A DNA stretch of 64,000 nucleotides from Guyparkeria sp. SCN-R1 (GCF_003932495.1 NZ_QZMT01000004.1:62001-126000), one strand, 5' to 3'. Shown: positions 26,299 to 33,028, numbered from the stretch's first letter. A program made the numbers and translations. Notes: generated from the sequence alone by a model not told the origin.

Positions 26299-27777
26299 AT
26301 GAGCATGAACAGAAGGCAGTTTCTGCGAGGGACATTGGCCACCGGCGCTGCCGGCGTGGCGGGACATATGGGGCTCGGCCTGGGGGCCTCTCCGGCATTC
26401 GGGGCGGTCCACGATGCCCGGGGCGAGGGCACTCACGAGCTGTTTAAAAAGTTCAAGGGCAATGTCGTGCTCCTTCCCGGCAAGTACAGCGGCACGGTGT
26501 CGGCCCTCGACCTGTCGGCGCCCGAGACCCTGGCCTGGTACAACTACGGGCTAGACGGCATGGATATGCCGATCCCTCACCATATCGCCGCCATGCCGTC
26601 GGCGGATCCGTACAAGAGCTTCGATTTCTACCAGACCATGCAGCCCCCGGGTGCGCCCTACGTCAACGAGAACTCTCCGGAGTGGCGTGATCGGGGCGAT
26701 TTCAAGATGTACAAGATGCGCTATGACGGCAGCGGCCAGCAGAACCGCATCAGCGTCGTCTCTGACGTGTCCGAAGCCACCGGCATGGGCCTGGGTGTGC
26801 ACGTTTCCATCGGTGTCGGTCAGAATGCCAACAAGTATGTCGCCTACGCCGACGGCCAGAAGGACATGGTCCTGATCACCGACCTGGGTGACGATCCGAA
26901 GATCGTCAAGGCCTTCAAATGTGACTACGACCCGGTGTCCCGTCAGCTCCACGTCTCGCACATCTTCCCGGACAGCTCCACCGGCAAGTTCGATCTGCTC
27001 GGACGCAAGGGCATGAAGACCTCGCACGAGGCCATGTTGGGCGAAGAACTCATGCCGGCAGATCCCACGGCGGTGTTCGTCGACGCCTGGACCTGGCATC
27101 CGGAGCTGCCGCTGGGGGCGATCCTCATCCGCCGTCTGGGCTGCTGTGTCATCGTGAATACCGAGACTTGGGAGCCGGTGGCGCTGTTGTCCACGGCCAA
27201 GGGCTCTCCCGACACCTTCCCGGAGGTCAAGCAAAAGGGCTCCACCTGGACCTACTCGGTGCCGTCGGTGCTGACGCCCCTGCACGAAGCCGGATTCACG
27301 CCGAGCGGCGAGTACTTCCTGGCGTGCAACAACGTGCTGCAGAACAACATTGCGGTGTTCCGCTCGACGGATCCGGATCCGCTCAAATGGAAGAAAGAGG
27401 CCTTTGTCGAGGGCTTTGGGCGCAAGTATCTGCCCCTGCACATGGGGAACGTGCCCGATTCTCGCTGGGTGTTCTTCACCATCTGGGCCCGCAAGCCCAA
27501 CAACGGTTATATCTGCAAGGTTGATCCGAAGACCTGGAAGGTGGTGGCCCAGTGGGATACCGGCCCGGACCCGCACACCTGCGACTGCACGGTGGACGGT
27601 AAGTACATCACCACGGTGTACAGCGGCCACCAGGCCGGACAGTCGGGGCTGGTGGTGATCAACGCGGATACGGACGAAATCGTCGCGCGTCTGCCGAGTC
27701 CTGCCGGTCACCACGACCACGTGGTGGTTCCCGAGAGCTGGGAGGGCCTCAAGTCCTCGCGCAGCACCTCGGTGTAG
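26299..27777 (+). CDS. tcDH: Probable thiocyanate dehydrogenase (Tat-exported copper beta-propeller)
   Basis: 492 residues. Twin-arginine signal MNRRQFLRG (residues 3-11) and hydrophobic stretch to ~36, then a propeller-type periplasmic domain. Histidines at 94/95 (IPHHIAAMP), 168 (GVHVSIG), 329, 381 (LPLHMGN), 426 (DPHTCDC) and 471/472/474 (GHHDHVVVPESW) are spread over the blades as expected for a multicopper site. Known thiocyanate dehydrogenases of haloalkaliphilic and halophilic sulfur oxidisers oxidise SCN- to cyanate and sulfur at a trinuclear copper centre. The assignment rests on my recall of that family, length, Tat signal and metal context. A divergent SELENBP1/methanethiol oxidase is the main alternative, but its CSS motif is not evident. 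A hairpin follows the stop. Confidence 0.68.
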   Translation: MSMNRRQFLRGTLATGAAGVAGHMGLGLGASPAFGAVHDARGEGTHELFKKFKGNVVLLPGKYSGTVSALDLSAPETLAWYNYGLDGMDMPIPHHIAAMPSADPYKSFDFYQTMQPPGAPYVNENSPEWRDRGDFKMYKMRYDGSGQQNRISVVSDVSEATGMGLGVHVSIGVGQNANKYVAYADGQKDMVLITDLGDDPKIVKAFKCDYDPVSRQLHVSHIFPDSSTGKFDLLGRKGMKTSHEAMLGEELMPADPTAVFVDAWTWHPELPLGAILIRRLGCCVIVNTETWEPVALLSTAKGSPDTFPEVKQKGSTWTYSVPSVLTPLHEAGFTPSGEYFLACNNVLQNNIAVFRSTDPDPLKWKKEAFVEGFGRKYLPLHMGNVPDSRWVFFTIWARKPNNGYICKVDPKTWKVVAQWDTGPDPHTCDCTVDGKYITTVYSGHQAGQSGLVVINADTDEIVARLPSPAGHHDHVVVPESWEGLKSSRSTSV

Positions 27778-27781
27778 TGCT

Positions 27782-27811
27782 AACGGAGGCGGCGTTCTCG
27801 CCGCCTCCGTT
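27782..27811 (+). terminator. Hairpin after TcDH (terminator or mRNA-stabilising)
   Basis: Perfect 12-bp stem AACGGAGGCGGC / GCCGCCTCCGTT with loop GTTCTC, 4 nt after the stop. There is no clean U-run (TCTCGTTC), so it may protect or attenuate rather than fully terminate. An identical stem-loop occurs after the TcDH remnant at 28914. Confidence 0.7.
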
Positions 27812-27833
27812 CTCGTTCAATAGAAGGGCAGAC

Positions 27834-27870
27834 ATGCGCAAACCGGCCAGCCCCTAGCAGGTGGCGATGG
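27834..27870 (+). pseudogene. Broken 5' end of a duplicate of the 28966 gene
   Basis: After the hairpin and a ribosome site comes ATGCGCAAACCGGCCAGC..., reading MRKPASP then TAG. The intact gene at 28966 follows an identical hairpin and starts MRKLISPWQG. Similarity fades after ~37 nt. From there to 28031 I see only a short stretch reading VNVNFNERWGFAIKVPFECRG in one frame, not recognisable as a gene. Confidence 0.7.
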
Positions 27871-28031
27871 CGAGGTGCTTCGCCATCATGACGAGTAGCA
27901 CACGCTTAACCGCAACCTGCTGGGCATCGTGAATGTGAACTTCAACGAGCGTTGGGGGTTTGCCATCAAGGTCCCCTTCGAATGCCGTGGCAGAACCGCG
28001 GCACTCTCGCAACAACGAGTAGGAGACGAAT

Positions 28032-28568
28032 ATGAACAAGCGTGTATTGGCAATGACGGCTGCGGCCCTGAGTTTGGCGGCCGCACAGGTTTGTGCCGGT
28101 GAGGTAACCGTCACCCTGCATGAAGTCGATGCCGAGGGGGTGGGCGGAGAGGTCGGGCACATCACCCTGCGCGACGGCGATCACGGCCTGCTGATGATGC
28201 CTGACCTCGATGGACTGGCCCCTGGGCCTTACGCAGTGCATGTGCACGAGAACCCGGACTGCGGGCCGCAGCGCAAGCACGGGCACATGGTCGCGGCCGG
28301 AGCCGCGGGAGGCCATTACGACCCTGAGAGCACGGGTCAGCACGCCGGTCCGTACGGAGCCGGGCACTTGGGTGACCTGCCCGTGCTGGTCGTCGAGAGC
28401 AACGGGCAAGCCCGGGTTCCGACGTTGGCGCCGCGGCCCAAGGTGGCGCAGTTTCAGGGGCGCTCCTTGTTGATCCATCACGGAGCGGATCGCTACGCCG
28501 AGCATGCCGCTCATCAGCACGGCAAGGGCGGTGCTCGCATGTACTGCGGCGTAATCGAGGACGACTGA
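28032..28568 (+). CDS. sodC: Periplasmic Cu,Zn superoxide dismutase
   Basis: 178 residues with a signal peptide (~1-22). Metal-site residues are in place: HVHENPDC (H70, H72, C77), GGHYDPESTGQH (H95, H104), YGAGHLGDLP (H112, D115), LLIHHGADRY (H149/150) and the disulfide partner in MYCGVI (C172). The usual PLGGGG segment is replaced by a His-rich stretch AEHAAHQHGKGGAR, an oddity near the active-site rim that could store metal. It dismutates superoxide in the periplasm. It sits between the TcDH gene and the duplicated promoter, fitting oxidant defence around a copper enzyme. Confidence 0.9.
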   Translation: MNKRVLAMTAAALSLAAAQVCAGEVTVTLHEVDAEGVGGEVGHITLRDGDHGLLMMPDLDGLAPGPYAVHVHENPDCGPQRKHGHMVAAGAAGGHYDPESTGQHAGPYGAGHLGDLPVLVVESNGQARVPTLAPRPKVAQFQGRSLLIHHGADRYAEHAAHQHGKGGARMYCGVIEDD

Positions 28569-28582
28569 CCTTGCGCGATCGG

Positions 28583-28733
28583 TCGCGACCGTTTCAGTGC
28601 GGAACGAGGCGAGGCTCGCCAGTTCGGGATCCCGTTTCCCCGTGAAACCGGTCCGCGTTGCGTTCACAGGCGGTCAATCACTTGGAACTGCACTCGCACT
28701 GGCACGCAAGTTGCGAAACCTGTGGTGTGGAAA
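28583..28733 (+). promoter_or_regulatory. Duplicate of the RND-operon control region
   Basis: About 150 bp aligning with 15951-16103 (roughly 85-88% by eye). It keeps both activator sites, GTTTCAGTGCGGAAC at 28591 and GTTTCCCCGTGAAAC at 28634 (43 bp apart), and a sigma-54 element. It is fused at its 3' end to the end of a TcDH copy rather than to an adaptor gene, and could now drive the 28966-29978 genes. Confidence 0.85.
28700..28715 (+). promoter_or_regulatory. Third sigma-54 promoter
   Basis: TGGCACGCAAGTTGCG; -24 perfect, -12 with only the last base off consensus. It lies 52 bp after the nearer activator site, as in the RND promoter. Confidence 0.75.
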
Positions 28734-28736
28734 CAA

Positions 28737-28908
28737 GTGCATCACCACGGTGTATGTCGGTCACCAGGCTGGACAGTCGGGGCTGGTGATCGACAGAGAT
28801 ACGGGCGATATCGTCGCGCGTCTGTCGAGTCCCGGCAGTCACCACCAGCGCGTAGTGTTTCCCGAGAGTTGGGAGGACCTCAAGTCGTCGCTCAGCACTT
28901 CGGTGTAG
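28737..28908 (+). pseudogene. tcDH: 3' remnant of a second TcDH gene
   Basis: About 56 codons matching the C terminus of the TcDH at 26299: ITTVYVGHQAGQSGLV..DRDTGDIVARLSSPGSHHQRVVFPESWEDLKSSLSTSV and a stop. One codon is missing relative to the intact gene, and HHDH is changed to HHQR. There is no start codon, signal peptide or propeller core. It is joined directly to the duplicated promoter. Confidence 0.9.
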
Positions 28909-28913
28909 TGGGT

Positions 28914-28943
28914 AACGGAGGCGGCGTTCTCGCCGCCTCCGTT
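28914..28943 (+). terminator. Second copy of the post-TcDH hairpin
   Basis: Stem AACGGAGGCGGC / GCCGCCTCCGTT and loop GTTCTC, base-for-base identical to 27782-27811. The intact downstream gene starts 22 nt later, so it acts as an intercistronic hairpin. Confidence 0.75.
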
Positions 28944-28965
28944 CTCTTTCAAGAGGAGGGTAGAG

Positions 28966-29385
28966 ATGCGCAAACTGATCAGCCCCTGGCAGGGGGCGAT
29001 ACTCGTTCTAGGGATGAGCATTGCAATGGTTTCGCTGACGTGGGCCCATGGCAACGAGCACCAGCCGAAACTCGAGGGCACGCACGGCGGGATGCTACGG
29101 GCCACGGAGCAGTATCACCTCGAACTGCTGGTGGAACAGGAGCGGGTACGCATATGGGTGACCGACCATGCCGACAATCCGCAGCCCACGAGCGGGGCTC
29201 AAGGCCGGGCCATGATCGCGTCGGGCGATCGCAGGCTGTCGGTGACACTCGCGCCGGAAGGGGACAATGAGCTGTCAGGTCGCCACCCTGACCTGCGCGA
29301 TGCTGATGACCTTCGTGTTGCCGTGACGGTGAGCATGCAGGGAGAAGGGCCGGTTCAGGCCCGTTTCACCAAGGTGACACAATGA
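28966..29385 (+). CDS. Small exported protein of metal-resistance type
   Basis: 139 residues. Signal peptide (~1-27, ending TWA|HGNEH). The mature N terminus is His-bearing (HGNEHQPKLEGTHGG), then YHLELLVEQERVRIWVTDHADNPQPTSGAQGRAMIASGDRRLSVTLAPEGDNELSG. This layout (HGG, ELL/V, VTDH..PxxxxGA) resembles small periplasmic proteins often coded beside CusABC/CzcABC pumps; I infer metal binding but no family is certain. The ribosome site is AAGAGGAGGG. It follows the hairpin, and overlaps the next gene by ATGA. A broken duplicate of its start lies after the intact TcDH. Confidence 0.6.
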   Translation: MRKLISPWQGAILVLGMSIAMVSLTWAHGNEHQPKLEGTHGGMLRATEQYHLELLVEQERVRIWVTDHADNPQPTSGAQGRAMIASGDRRLSVTLAPEGDNELSGRHPDLRDADDLRVAVTVSMQGEGPVQARFTKVTQ

Positions 29386-29978
29386 TCAGGCGTGCTGCAA
29401 CGGCAGTCATGATTCTTGGGGCGGCAAGCACGGCCTGTCTCGCGGAGCCGCAAGACCAGCTGACGAACACCAATGCCTGCGTGGAATGCGACCTCTCCGG
29501 TGTCCACTTCGAGGGCGCCAACCTGTTGGGCGCGGACTTGCGAGGCGCGAACCTGGACGATGCCGACCTCAGAAAGGTCACCCTTACCGCATCCGATCTG
29601 CGTGGCGCCAGCCTAGTGGATGCCGATCTTCGCGGTGCGATTCTAGGCGGCGTCAACTTTGCCGAAGCAGACATGCGCCGGGCGCGGTTTGATGGCGCCT
29701 ATCTGACTCGCGCCGATTTCACCCGGGCTGTCATGCATGAGGTGAGCATGATCGACGCGCGCCTCGATAGCGCCGTTCTGGAAGGCGCGGACCTCAGCGG
29801 CGCCAATCTTCAGGGCGTGGACTTGTACGATGCACGGTTGTTCTTCTCGGTGCTGTCTGGGGTCCGCCTGGAAGGTGCCGACCTGAGCTTTGCCGACGTG
29901 GTCGAGGCGGAACTCGAGGAAGTGCGCACCGACGAGACCACCGTCTGCCCGGACTCGGAGCCAGGGCCGTGCTGGTAA
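29382..29978 (+). CDS. Exported pentapeptide-repeat protein
   Basis: 198 residues. Signal peptide (~1-21, LA|EPQ), then NACVECDLSGVHFEGANLLGADLRGANLDDADL and about 24 further A(D/N)LXX repeats up to ~180, forecasting a right-handed quadrilateral beta-helix. Cysteines at CVEC and near the C terminus (VCPDSEPGPCW) could form disulfides or bind metal. The NTNACVECDLSG start is typical of exported pentapeptide proteins in sulfur bacteria and cyanobacteria; function unknown. It is translationally coupled to the preceding gene and is the last intact island gene. Confidence 0.82.
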   Translation: MIRRAATAVMILGAASTACLAEPQDQLTNTNACVECDLSGVHFEGANLLGADLRGANLDDADLRKVTLTASDLRGASLVDADLRGAILGGVNFAEADMRRARFDGAYLTRADFTRAVMHEVSMIDARLDSAVLEGADLSGANLQGVDLYDARLFFSVLSGVRLEGADLSFADVVEAELEEVRTDETTVCPDSEPGPCW

Positions 29979-30177
29979 CCTAGCTCGCGGCGAGCGAAGA
30001 GGGCCCCCAGGGGCGCGCAAGGGTCTCGATGTTTATGACCGCGTAGGTCGTGTGTCGCCGCACAGCCGGGGCCGGCGCCCGCGAATCGCAGTTGCGCGTC
30101 ACTGCTCGAGAAAGTCGCTGAAGGTTTGTCTGAACAGCCGGATGCCGTGGTGAGTCCGAATCCGGGCACCTGTGACC

Positions 30178-30468
30178 GGTGTAGCGAGTGTGGCCCTGAT
30201 GGCCGACCAGTCGGCCACCCGCAATCCCTTCGCCCGCGAACGCGCCCACTGGGCGGTGCGGGTCGAGGCTGTCGACCGCAAGGACGAGCGCTTTGCGGTC
30301 ATCACCGCCGCCCTGCAAAAGCGCCACGGCAAGACAGTGGAACTGCTGTGCGGGCTGGGCGATTTCTATCTGTTGGGTCTTCACCCCGGGGTGGGCATTT
30401 ACGTGAACGGTTTCGGCAACGCGTTCGAGTTGGATGGGCTTTCCGTCCGAGGTCACCGACGCAATTAG
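30178..30468 (+). pseudogene. 3' fragment of the HugZ-like gene
   Basis: About 96 codons in frame (GVASVALMADQSATRNPFARERAHW to RGHRRN and a stop), highly similar to the C-terminal half of the intact gene at 15123. It lacks the N-terminal half of the split barrel. An in-frame ATG a few bases upstream could express a stub, but there is no ribosome site. Confidence 0.9.
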
Positions 30469-30776
30469 CTGAGCAACTCAATCGCCTCGTCGATCACGCT
30501 CGGATCATCGACGCGTCGCGGTGACTGTTCGCTCAGGTGGCGGCGGTAGGCACGCGCGCCGGGGCGGCCCTGGAACAGGGTCAGTATCGGCTTGATCAGG
30601 GTGGGCAGACGGGTGCCGCGGGCGATCTCGGCTGCCACGTAGTCTCGATACGCCAGCAGCGCAGCCAGCCGGTCGGCGGTTTTCCCGTCGTCGAACAGGG
30701 CCGCATCGATGTCGGCCAGCAGGCCGACGTTCTGATAGGCCGCCCGGCCGACCATCACGCCATCGACCTCGGCGAG
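30178..30776. repeat. Right ~599-bp direct repeat of the hugZ-like/dusA junction
   Basis: Counterpart of 15348-15946. Here the dusA side continues into the complete gene and the HugZ-like side is cut. The 199 bp before it (29979-30177) hold no gene that I can recognise. Confidence 0.93.
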
Positions 30777-31472
30777 CGCGGCGCGCATCGCCTCGATCTC
30801 CGTCAGCCCGCCGTTGAGCACCACGGTCAGGTCCGGACGTTCCCGCTTTAATCGCGTGGCGAACTCGGGTCGAAGGGGTGGCACGTCGCGATTCTGTTTG
30901 GGTGAAAGCCCCTTCAGCCAGGCCTTGCGGCTGTGGACGATGAATACCTCCGCACCACCCTGGTCGGCGACGATGTCGACGAATTCACGGAATTCATCAT
31001 AGGTTTCCTGGTGATCGATGCCGATGCGGCTCTTGATCGTCACCGGCACGTCGACCGCCCCGCGCATGGCGGCAACGCACTCGGCCACCAGGTTGGGTTC
31101 TGCCATGAGGCAGGCACCGAACGCCCCGTTCTGTACCCGGTCGCTGGGGCAACCCACGTTGAGATTGATCTCGTCATAGCCCCACTCGGCGCCGATCCGC
31201 GCCGCCTCGGCCAGCGCCTGCGGGTCGGAACCGCCCAGTTGCAGGGCGACCGGGTGCTCGCTTTCATCGAAGCGCAGGTGCCGTTCGACATCCCCGTGCA
31301 ACAGCGCGCCGGTGGTCACCATCTCCGTGTACAGCCGTGCGTGCCGGCTCAGCTGGCGGGCGAGAAACCGGTAATGCCGATCCGTCCATGCAAGCATCGG
31401 GGCAATGCAGAAGCGCCAGGGGCTGGGCGATGGCGTCGGGGCAGGGGCGGTTGATGGGATCGGATCGGTCAT
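30465..31472 (-). CDS. dusA: tRNA-dihydrouridine synthase A
   Basis: 335 residues. FMN-dependent TIM-barrel enzyme reducing U20/U20a in the D loop of tRNA. Visible motifs: APMLAWTDRHYRFLARQLSRHARLYTEM, INLNVGCPSDRVQNGAFGACLM with the catalytic cysteine of the NxGCPS..V..G.FG type, VTIKSRIGID, FIVHSRKAWLKGLSPKQNR and LNGGLTEIEA. The N terminus is Pro/Ser-rich. Length is normal. The 3' end overlaps the HugZ fragment stop tail to tail by 4 nt, exactly as the truncated copy does with the intact HugZ-like gene on the other side. This is the functional copy. Confidence 0.95.
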   Translation of the reverse strand: MTDPIPSTAPAPTPSPSPWRFCIAPMLAWTDRHYRFLARQLSRHARLYTEMVTTGALLHGDVERHLRFDESEHPVALQLGGSDPQALAEAARIGAEWGYDEINLNVGCPSDRVQNGAFGACLMAEPNLVAECVAAMRGAVDVPVTIKSRIGIDHQETYDEFREFVDIVADQGGAEVFIVHSRKAWLKGLSPKQNRDVPPLRPEFATRLKRERPDLTVVLNGGLTEIEAMRAALAEVDGVMVGRAAYQNVGLLADIDAALFDDGKTADRLAALLAYRDYVAAEIARGTRLPTLIKPILTLFQGRPGARAYRRHLSEQSPRRVDDPSVIDEAIELLS

Positions 31473-31526
31473 GACGGCGGTTTGCTCTCTCAGGGAGCGG
31501 CATTGTAGCGGGGGTAATGCCGAACG

Positions 31527-32255
31527 TCAGGGCAGTAAGGCCTTGATGATGGCGCTCAACCCGGCGATCGCCGCGATGCCGAGGATGATCGGGCGCAAGG
31601 CGCCGAAGGGGATGCGGTTGACCAGGCGCCCCGAGGCCAGGAAGCCGGCCAGTGTGCCGGGCAGGAGGGTGGCGAACAGCCACCACTCTCGGGTACCGAT
31701 GAAACCACTGAAAAACAGGGCCACGGCACTCGCCAGGCTCGCGAACAGGAAGAAGGCGGAGAGATTGGCCCGCACCAACGGGCCCTGCTCGTTCTGGTAG
31801 ATCAGGGCGATTGGCGGCCCACCCACGGCGGTGATGGTGCCCATGTAGCCCGAGGCGGCCCCGGCGATCACGCTGTTGCGCGGATTGAGGGCCGGATGGA
31901 TGCCGACCACGCTCAAGACAACGGCGAGCAGGATGAGGATGCCGAAGGCGAGTTCGAAGCCCCGCGCGGTGAGCAGCGCCAGGGTCACGACGGCGAACAG
32001 TGTGCCAACGATGTCGCCACCAATGGCGAATCGCACCGGGCGGAAACTCAGACTCGAGCGGCTGCGCCACAGGATCAGGACGGTCAGCAGCACGGCGTTG
32101 AGGATCAACGGGCCGGGCAGGAACAGCGGGCTGATCAGAAACAGCAACGGCGCCGATAGGGTGCCGATGCCGTAACCGGCCAGCCCCTGCAGAAAGGCGC
32201 CGGCGAAGATGGCGAGGTTGGCCAGCAGCAATTGAAGAAGGGTGATGTCGTCCAC
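31527..32255 (-). CDS. TauE/SafE family sulfite exporter-like permease
   Basis: About 242 residues, seven to eight helices in two repeats. Family blocks LQGLAGYGIGTLSAPLL and ASGYMGTITAVGGPPIALIYQNE (the GGPP repeat motif) are clear. Members export sulfite, sulfoacetate or related organosulfur anions. I chose the GTG at 32255 (VDDITLLQLLLANLAIFAGAFLQG) because upstream residues are polar and cross a terminator. It is co-directional with dusA after ~55 nt and may share its transcript. Substrate is not fixed by sequence. Confidence 0.85.
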   Translation of the reverse strand: MDDITLLQLLLANLAIFAGAFLQGLAGYGIGTLSAPLLFLISPLFLPGPLILNAVLLTVLILWRSRSSLSFRPVRFAIGGDIVGTLFAVVTLALLTARGFELAFGILILLAVVLSVVGIHPALNPRNSVIAGAASGYMGTITAVGGPPIALIYQNEQGPLVRANLSAFFLFASLASAVALFFSGFIGTREWWLFATLLPGTLAGFLASGRLVNRIPFGALRPIILGIAAIAGLSAIIKALLP

Positions 32256-32280
32256 AGGGCCTCGCGAGGGGCTGGCAACG

Positions 32281-32305
32281 AAAAATCCCCGGCGGGGCCG
32301 GGGAT
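32281..32305 (-). terminator. Minus-strand terminator
   Basis: Stem ATCCCCGGC / GCCGGGGAT with a three-base loop and an A-run on the plus side (U-run in minus transcripts). It would end transcription from the small motility-type gene at 32841, with a MITE-like element lying in between. Confidence 0.8.
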
Positions 32306-32322
32306 GACGGAACCGTTGGTTA

Positions 32323-32590
32323 AGGAAACTCTGCGCGGATGCCATGCCGCACTGCGTGCCGTGAGCCGGGCAGATGCAAGGCGCTCGTCCGCCGCGGAAG
32401 AGTCATTCTCTTTCCAAGGACGACAACGCAGCAGATGCCCGGCTCAAGGCACGCCCTACGGGGCTTGGCGAGTCGCCCGTGCTCCGCGTTGCGATGTCTT
32501 GACGTGGCCACCGGCACGTCCGCGACATCGGGCCTTGATCACGAACGGCTCGCCAGGCCAGAGTGGCATGGCGTTCGCGCAGAGTTTCCT
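32323..32590. mobile_element. MITE-like element, copy 1 (268 bp)
   Basis: Terminal inverted repeats AGGAAACTCTGCGCG...GCCATGCC and its complement ending CGCGCAGAGTTTCCT. The interior contains a second inverted repeat GAGCCGGGCAG / TGCCCGGCTC enclosing a ~70-bp core. The core is shared, in the opposite orientation, with copy 2. No transposase. Confidence 0.8.
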
Positions 32591-32625
32591 AGACCGCTAG
32601 CGCGGTGGGCCAATGGCCGGTTGGA

Positions 32626-32841
32626 TCAGGCGTAGGTGTTGATTTGGCCGCCGATCGGACCATCGCTGGCCGCGGTGCTGGTCTGGCCACCACTCTGGCC
32701 GATCGACTCGATCAGCGGCGCCATTGCCTGCTCCTGCGTGTCCATCGCCTGTTTCTGTACGCGCACACCCACTTCCTGTGCCAGTTGTGCGTTCGCCATG
32801 GCAGTTTGCATGCTGCCGGCGGCGGATACCGAGTCGGCCAT
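32626..32841 (-). CDS. Small YjfB-like putative motility protein
   Basis: 71 residues: [44 protein letters not shown] then a Gly/Ser/Thr-rich tail ending GGQINTYA. It matches the short YjfB_motility family, found near flagellar and chemotaxis genes, function unknown. A strong GGAGGAGG ribosome site precedes the ATG. It is divergent from the MCP gene; the 234-bp spacer holds a sigma-28 promoter for the MCP side. A MITE lies 36 bp after its stop. Confidence 0.75.
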   Translation of the reverse strand: MADSVSAAGSMQTAMANAQLAQEVGVRVQKQAMDTQEQAMAPLIESIGQSGGQTSTAASDGPIGGQINTYA

Positions 32842-33001
32842 GATGCCTCCTCCGTCGAAACGTGTGTTTATGGGCATATCACTAGCCGTGAATATGCTCG
32901 GCGCACGATCAGTGTACGCTGCTCCGCCTTTGAATTCACCTTCGCCAAAACGGCTTTCTGGCGCCCTTTGCATAAGGGTTCGCTAATTTGCGTGGGCAGG
33001 C

Positions 33002-33028
33002 TAAAGGTTTGCCTGCTTCGGCCGAAAA
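33002..33028 (+). promoter_or_regulatory. Sigma-28 (FliA) promoter of the MCP gene
   Basis: TAAAGGTT-N11-GCCGAAAA, against consensus TAAAGTTT-N11-GCCGATAA; ~48 bp before the MCP start. Confidence 0.8.

Larger units (their letters stand above)
15947..30177. mobile_element. 14.2-kb accessory island inserted between hugZ-like gene and dusA
   Basis: Everything between the two direct repeats: metal RND system, sensor kinase, sigma-54 activator, thioredoxin-like protein, thiocyanate-dehydrogenase-like enzyme, SodC, small periplasmic proteins and remnants. It is defined by the repeats and by the fact that the flanking genes would be adjacent and complete if one repeat and the interior were removed. 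No integrase, transposase, tRNA attachment site or conjugation gene is visible, so a single crossover of a circular or long linear donor carrying the same chromosomal junction fits best. That mechanism is inference. Confidence 0.75.

Noticed and set aside
26299-27777. Calling the propeller protein methanethiol oxidase (SELENBP1 family)
   Set aside because: Size and beta-propeller nature fit loosely, but the family CSS motif region is not seen and the histidine layout and gene context fit thiocyanate dehydrogenase better. Kept as the stated alternative.
15947-30177. Island as a standard integrase-driven dusA element or ICE
   Set aside because: No integrase, excisionase, short att repeats or conjugation genes. 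The repeats are ~599 bp and at the 3' end of dusA.
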